Assembly: GCA_902621855.1 (NCBI GenBank)
Contig: CACNNQ010000001.1
Location: 1 to 64,000, forward strand
DNA from: an uncultured Alphaproteobacteria bacterium
Lineage (GTDB): Bacteria; Pseudomonadota; Alphaproteobacteria; HIMB59; GCA-002718135
Reading direction: 5' to 3'
DNA: 64,000 bases
Part shown: piece by piece, positions 62,425-64,000 of the stretch
Numbering within the stretch: the stretch's first letter is position 1
Layout: the number at the start of each line of letters is the position of its first letter
Program-made: the position numbers and the translations under genes
The notes under the pieces: model-generated
What the model was told of the DNA's origin: nothing
Database searches by the model: none
The model's input: only the letters and a program-made list of their open reading frames with translations

Positions 62425-64000
62425 ATGAATATAAATAAATCGAATCCCTTATTATTACACCCCCTAAACAAGTGGATGAAGAAAAAAAAATGGTCTTGGT
62501 TTCCACATCAAATTGAAACATTTCGGCATGTTTGTAGTGGATCTGATGTTGTTGTATTTGCTCCAACTGGTGCTGGCAAAACATTAACAGGATTTATTAA
62601 TCCAATAGATGATTTAATAAAATTAAAAAAATTTAAAGGTCTTCATACACTTTATATCTCTCCATTAAAATCTCTTGCAAACGATATTGTAAGAAATTTA
62701 GAGAAACCTATTAAAGAGCTCAATTTAAATATTTCATTTCAAGTAAGAACAGGCGACACAACACCATATAAAAAACAAAAACAAAAACAAAAACCTCCTA
62801 ACATTCTTATTACAACTCCAGAGTCACTTGCATTATTAAATTCTTATGAGAATGCGAAAGAATTTTTTCATAATCTAAAATATATAATTATTGATGAGAT
62901 ACACACTTTTTTGGATAATAAGAGAGCTGATCTTCTAAGTTTAAATATTGAAAGATTACAAACTTTCTCTCCAAATTTACAACGAATAGGGTTGTCTGCG
63001 ACTCTCAAAAATAAACAAGATGCCAAAAAATGGCTTTGTCGCAAAAAACCAAAAATAGTTTCTTTTGAAAATTCAGTTTTACCTAAGATTAAAATTCTAG
63101 AATCAAAAGAACGTATTCCTTGGTCTGGTCATATGGCTACGTATTCTATTAATGAAATCTATAAAGAAATAATGAAATCAAAATTAACTATTATTTTTGT
63201 TAATACGAGGGCGCAAGCTGAATATATGTTTAAAAACTTATGGCTAATTAATAATAAAAAATTAAAAATTGCTGTCCACCATGGGTCATTAGAAAAAAAC
63301 TTACGTTTAAAAGTAGAAAATAATCTTAGCAAAGGATTAGTTGACTGTGTTGTTGCGACCTCTTCTTTAGAGCTTGGATTAGATTATGGAGATGTAGAAA
63401 AAATTATTCAAGTTGGAGCACCTAAAGGAATTAATAGATTATTACAGCGTGTGGGAAGATCGAATCATAATTTAAATACACCTTCAAAAGCAATTTTAGT
63501 GCCAACTAATCGTTTTGAATTTATCGAAGCAAAAGCTGCTATTGAAGAAATAAAAAAAAATAACTTAGATAAAATTGATTTGAAAGAGGGAAGTTTTGAT
63601 GTTGTAGCTCAGCACATTTTTGCAACGGCTTGTGAAGGACAATTTAATATCAATAATCTCTATTCAGAAATTATCAAAGCTTATCCATACAAAAAACTAA
63701 AACTTAATGATTTTAAACAATTGATTAATCTCATACAAGATGGTGGATATGTTTTAAAAAATTATGATCAATTTAAGAGAATCTTCCAACTGAGAGAAAA
63801 TAAAAATATTTATAAGCTAGTAAATAAAAGAGAAATACGAAAATACCGCATGAATGTTGGAACAATAATTGAAAATCCGATGTTAAAAATAAAACTTGGG
63901 ACAAAAACGTTAGGGAATATAGAAGAAGTTTTTATTCAAAATCTATCTCAAGGTGATTCATTTATATTTGCTGGTCAAGTACTAGAATTTCAATCAATGA
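62425..64000 (+). CDS. Ligase-associated Lhr-type DEXH helicase (3' truncated)
   Basis: The frame is open from the ATG at 62425 to the window end (525 codons), so the C-terminus is outside. Walker A is APTGAGKT, Walker B DEIH, motif III SATL, and the helicase C-terminal half contains VHHGS, TSSLELGLDYGDV and LLQRVGRSNH, as in Lhr-like superfamily 2 helicases. The N-terminus LHPLNKWMKKKKWSWFPHQ fits relatives and supports this start. It probably unwinds DNA for the ligase and exonuclease. Confidence 0.92.
   Translation, partial: MNINKSNPLLLHPLNKWMKKKKWSWFPHQIETFRHVCSGSDVVVFAPTGAGKTLTGFINPIDDLIKLKKFKGLHTLYISPLKSLANDIVRNLEKPIKELNLNISFQVRTGDTTPYKKQKQKQKPPNILITTPESLALLNSYENAKEFFHNLKYIIIDEIHTFLDNKRADLLSLNIERLQTFSPNLQRIGLSATLKNKQDAKKWLCRKKPKIVSFENSVLPKIKILESKERIPWSGHMATYSINEIYKEIMKSKLTIIFVNTRAQAEYMFKNLWLINNKKLKIAVHHGSLEKNLRLKVENNLSKGLVDCVVATSSLELGLDYGDVEKIIQVGAPKGINRLLQRVGRSNHNLNTPSKAILVPTNRFEFIEAKAAIEEIKKNNLDKIDLKEGSFDVVAQHIFATACEGQFNINNLYSEIIKAYPYKKLKLNDFKQLINLIQDGGYVLKNYDQFKRIFQLRENKNIYKLVNKREIRKYRMNVGTIIENPMLKIKLGTKTLGNIEEVFIQNLSQGDSFIFAGQVLEFQSM

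Noticed and set aside
1-64000. Mobile elements, CRISPR arrays or prophage
   Set aside because: No transposase, integrase, terminal inverted repeat pair, direct-repeat/spacer array or phage structural gene was found.

Overview
The window is about 70% A+T and tightly packed. Gaps are mostly under 60 bases, there are many 1-14 base overlaps, GTG/TTG starts are common, and no gene-free stretch exceeds 300 bases. The gene content is alphaproteobacterial: CcrM-type methyltransferase, paired b/b' subunits of the F0 ATP synthase, and the mutY / DUF721 / dsbA / smc neighbourhood. The best inference is a streamlined marine alphaproteobacterium of the SAR11, HIMB59 or AEGEAN-169 kind. No rRNA, tRNA, CRISPR array, insertion sequence or prophage was seen.

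Region A (1-27,504) is a sugar and polyol island. It opens with the tail of an FCD-type GntR regulator. Operon 1 (436-7574) encodes a Tat-exported binding protein, two permeases, an SDR dehydrogenase, an IlvD/Edd sugar-acid dehydratase, a KDGal kinase and a KDPGal aldolase, which together form a De Ley-Doudoroff type galactose/galactonate route. Next come a GlcD/Dld-like FAD oxidase, an Ldh_2-family oxidoreductase, a serine hydrolase, a DMT permease and a xylulokinase. Operon 2 (13,574-16,577, minus) is a second binding protein plus two permeases. Operon 3 (17,733-23,538, minus) is a third import set, a 59-residue membrane protein, a xylitol/sorbitol-type dehydrogenase and a mannitol-family dehydrogenase. 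A second SDR, a GMC oxidoreductase and a type 2 L-rhamnose isomerase follow. None of the three importers has an ATP-binding gene here. All three binding-protein/permease junctions carry a hairpin. Operons 1 and 2 share a nearly identical 11-bp FCD-type operator at almost the same distance from their start codons.

Region B (27,529-38,094) is housekeeping: YceI, RNase HI, homoserine kinase, IspH, a lipoprotein, the F0 operon atpI-B-E-X-F, a short SMC, a DsbA-like protein, a DUF721/DciA-like protein and MutY.

Region C (38,096-49,834) is a purine island: purQ-purL (minus), purM-N-F-D-C (plus), and guaB-purE-purK (minus). The IMP dehydrogenase lacks the CBS (Bateman) module.

Region D (49,953-64,000) holds an unrecognised secreted HExxH protein, a GNAT-like protein, a MATE exporter, ccrM with three GAATC sites in its upstream region, an unexplained structured leader with a seven-codon ORF, rnhB, moaB, a lytic transglycosylase, a uracil-DNA glycosylase with no cysteine, a TPR protein, ispE, and the ligase / MBL exonuclease / Lhr-type helicase repair triad, whose helicase runs off the window.
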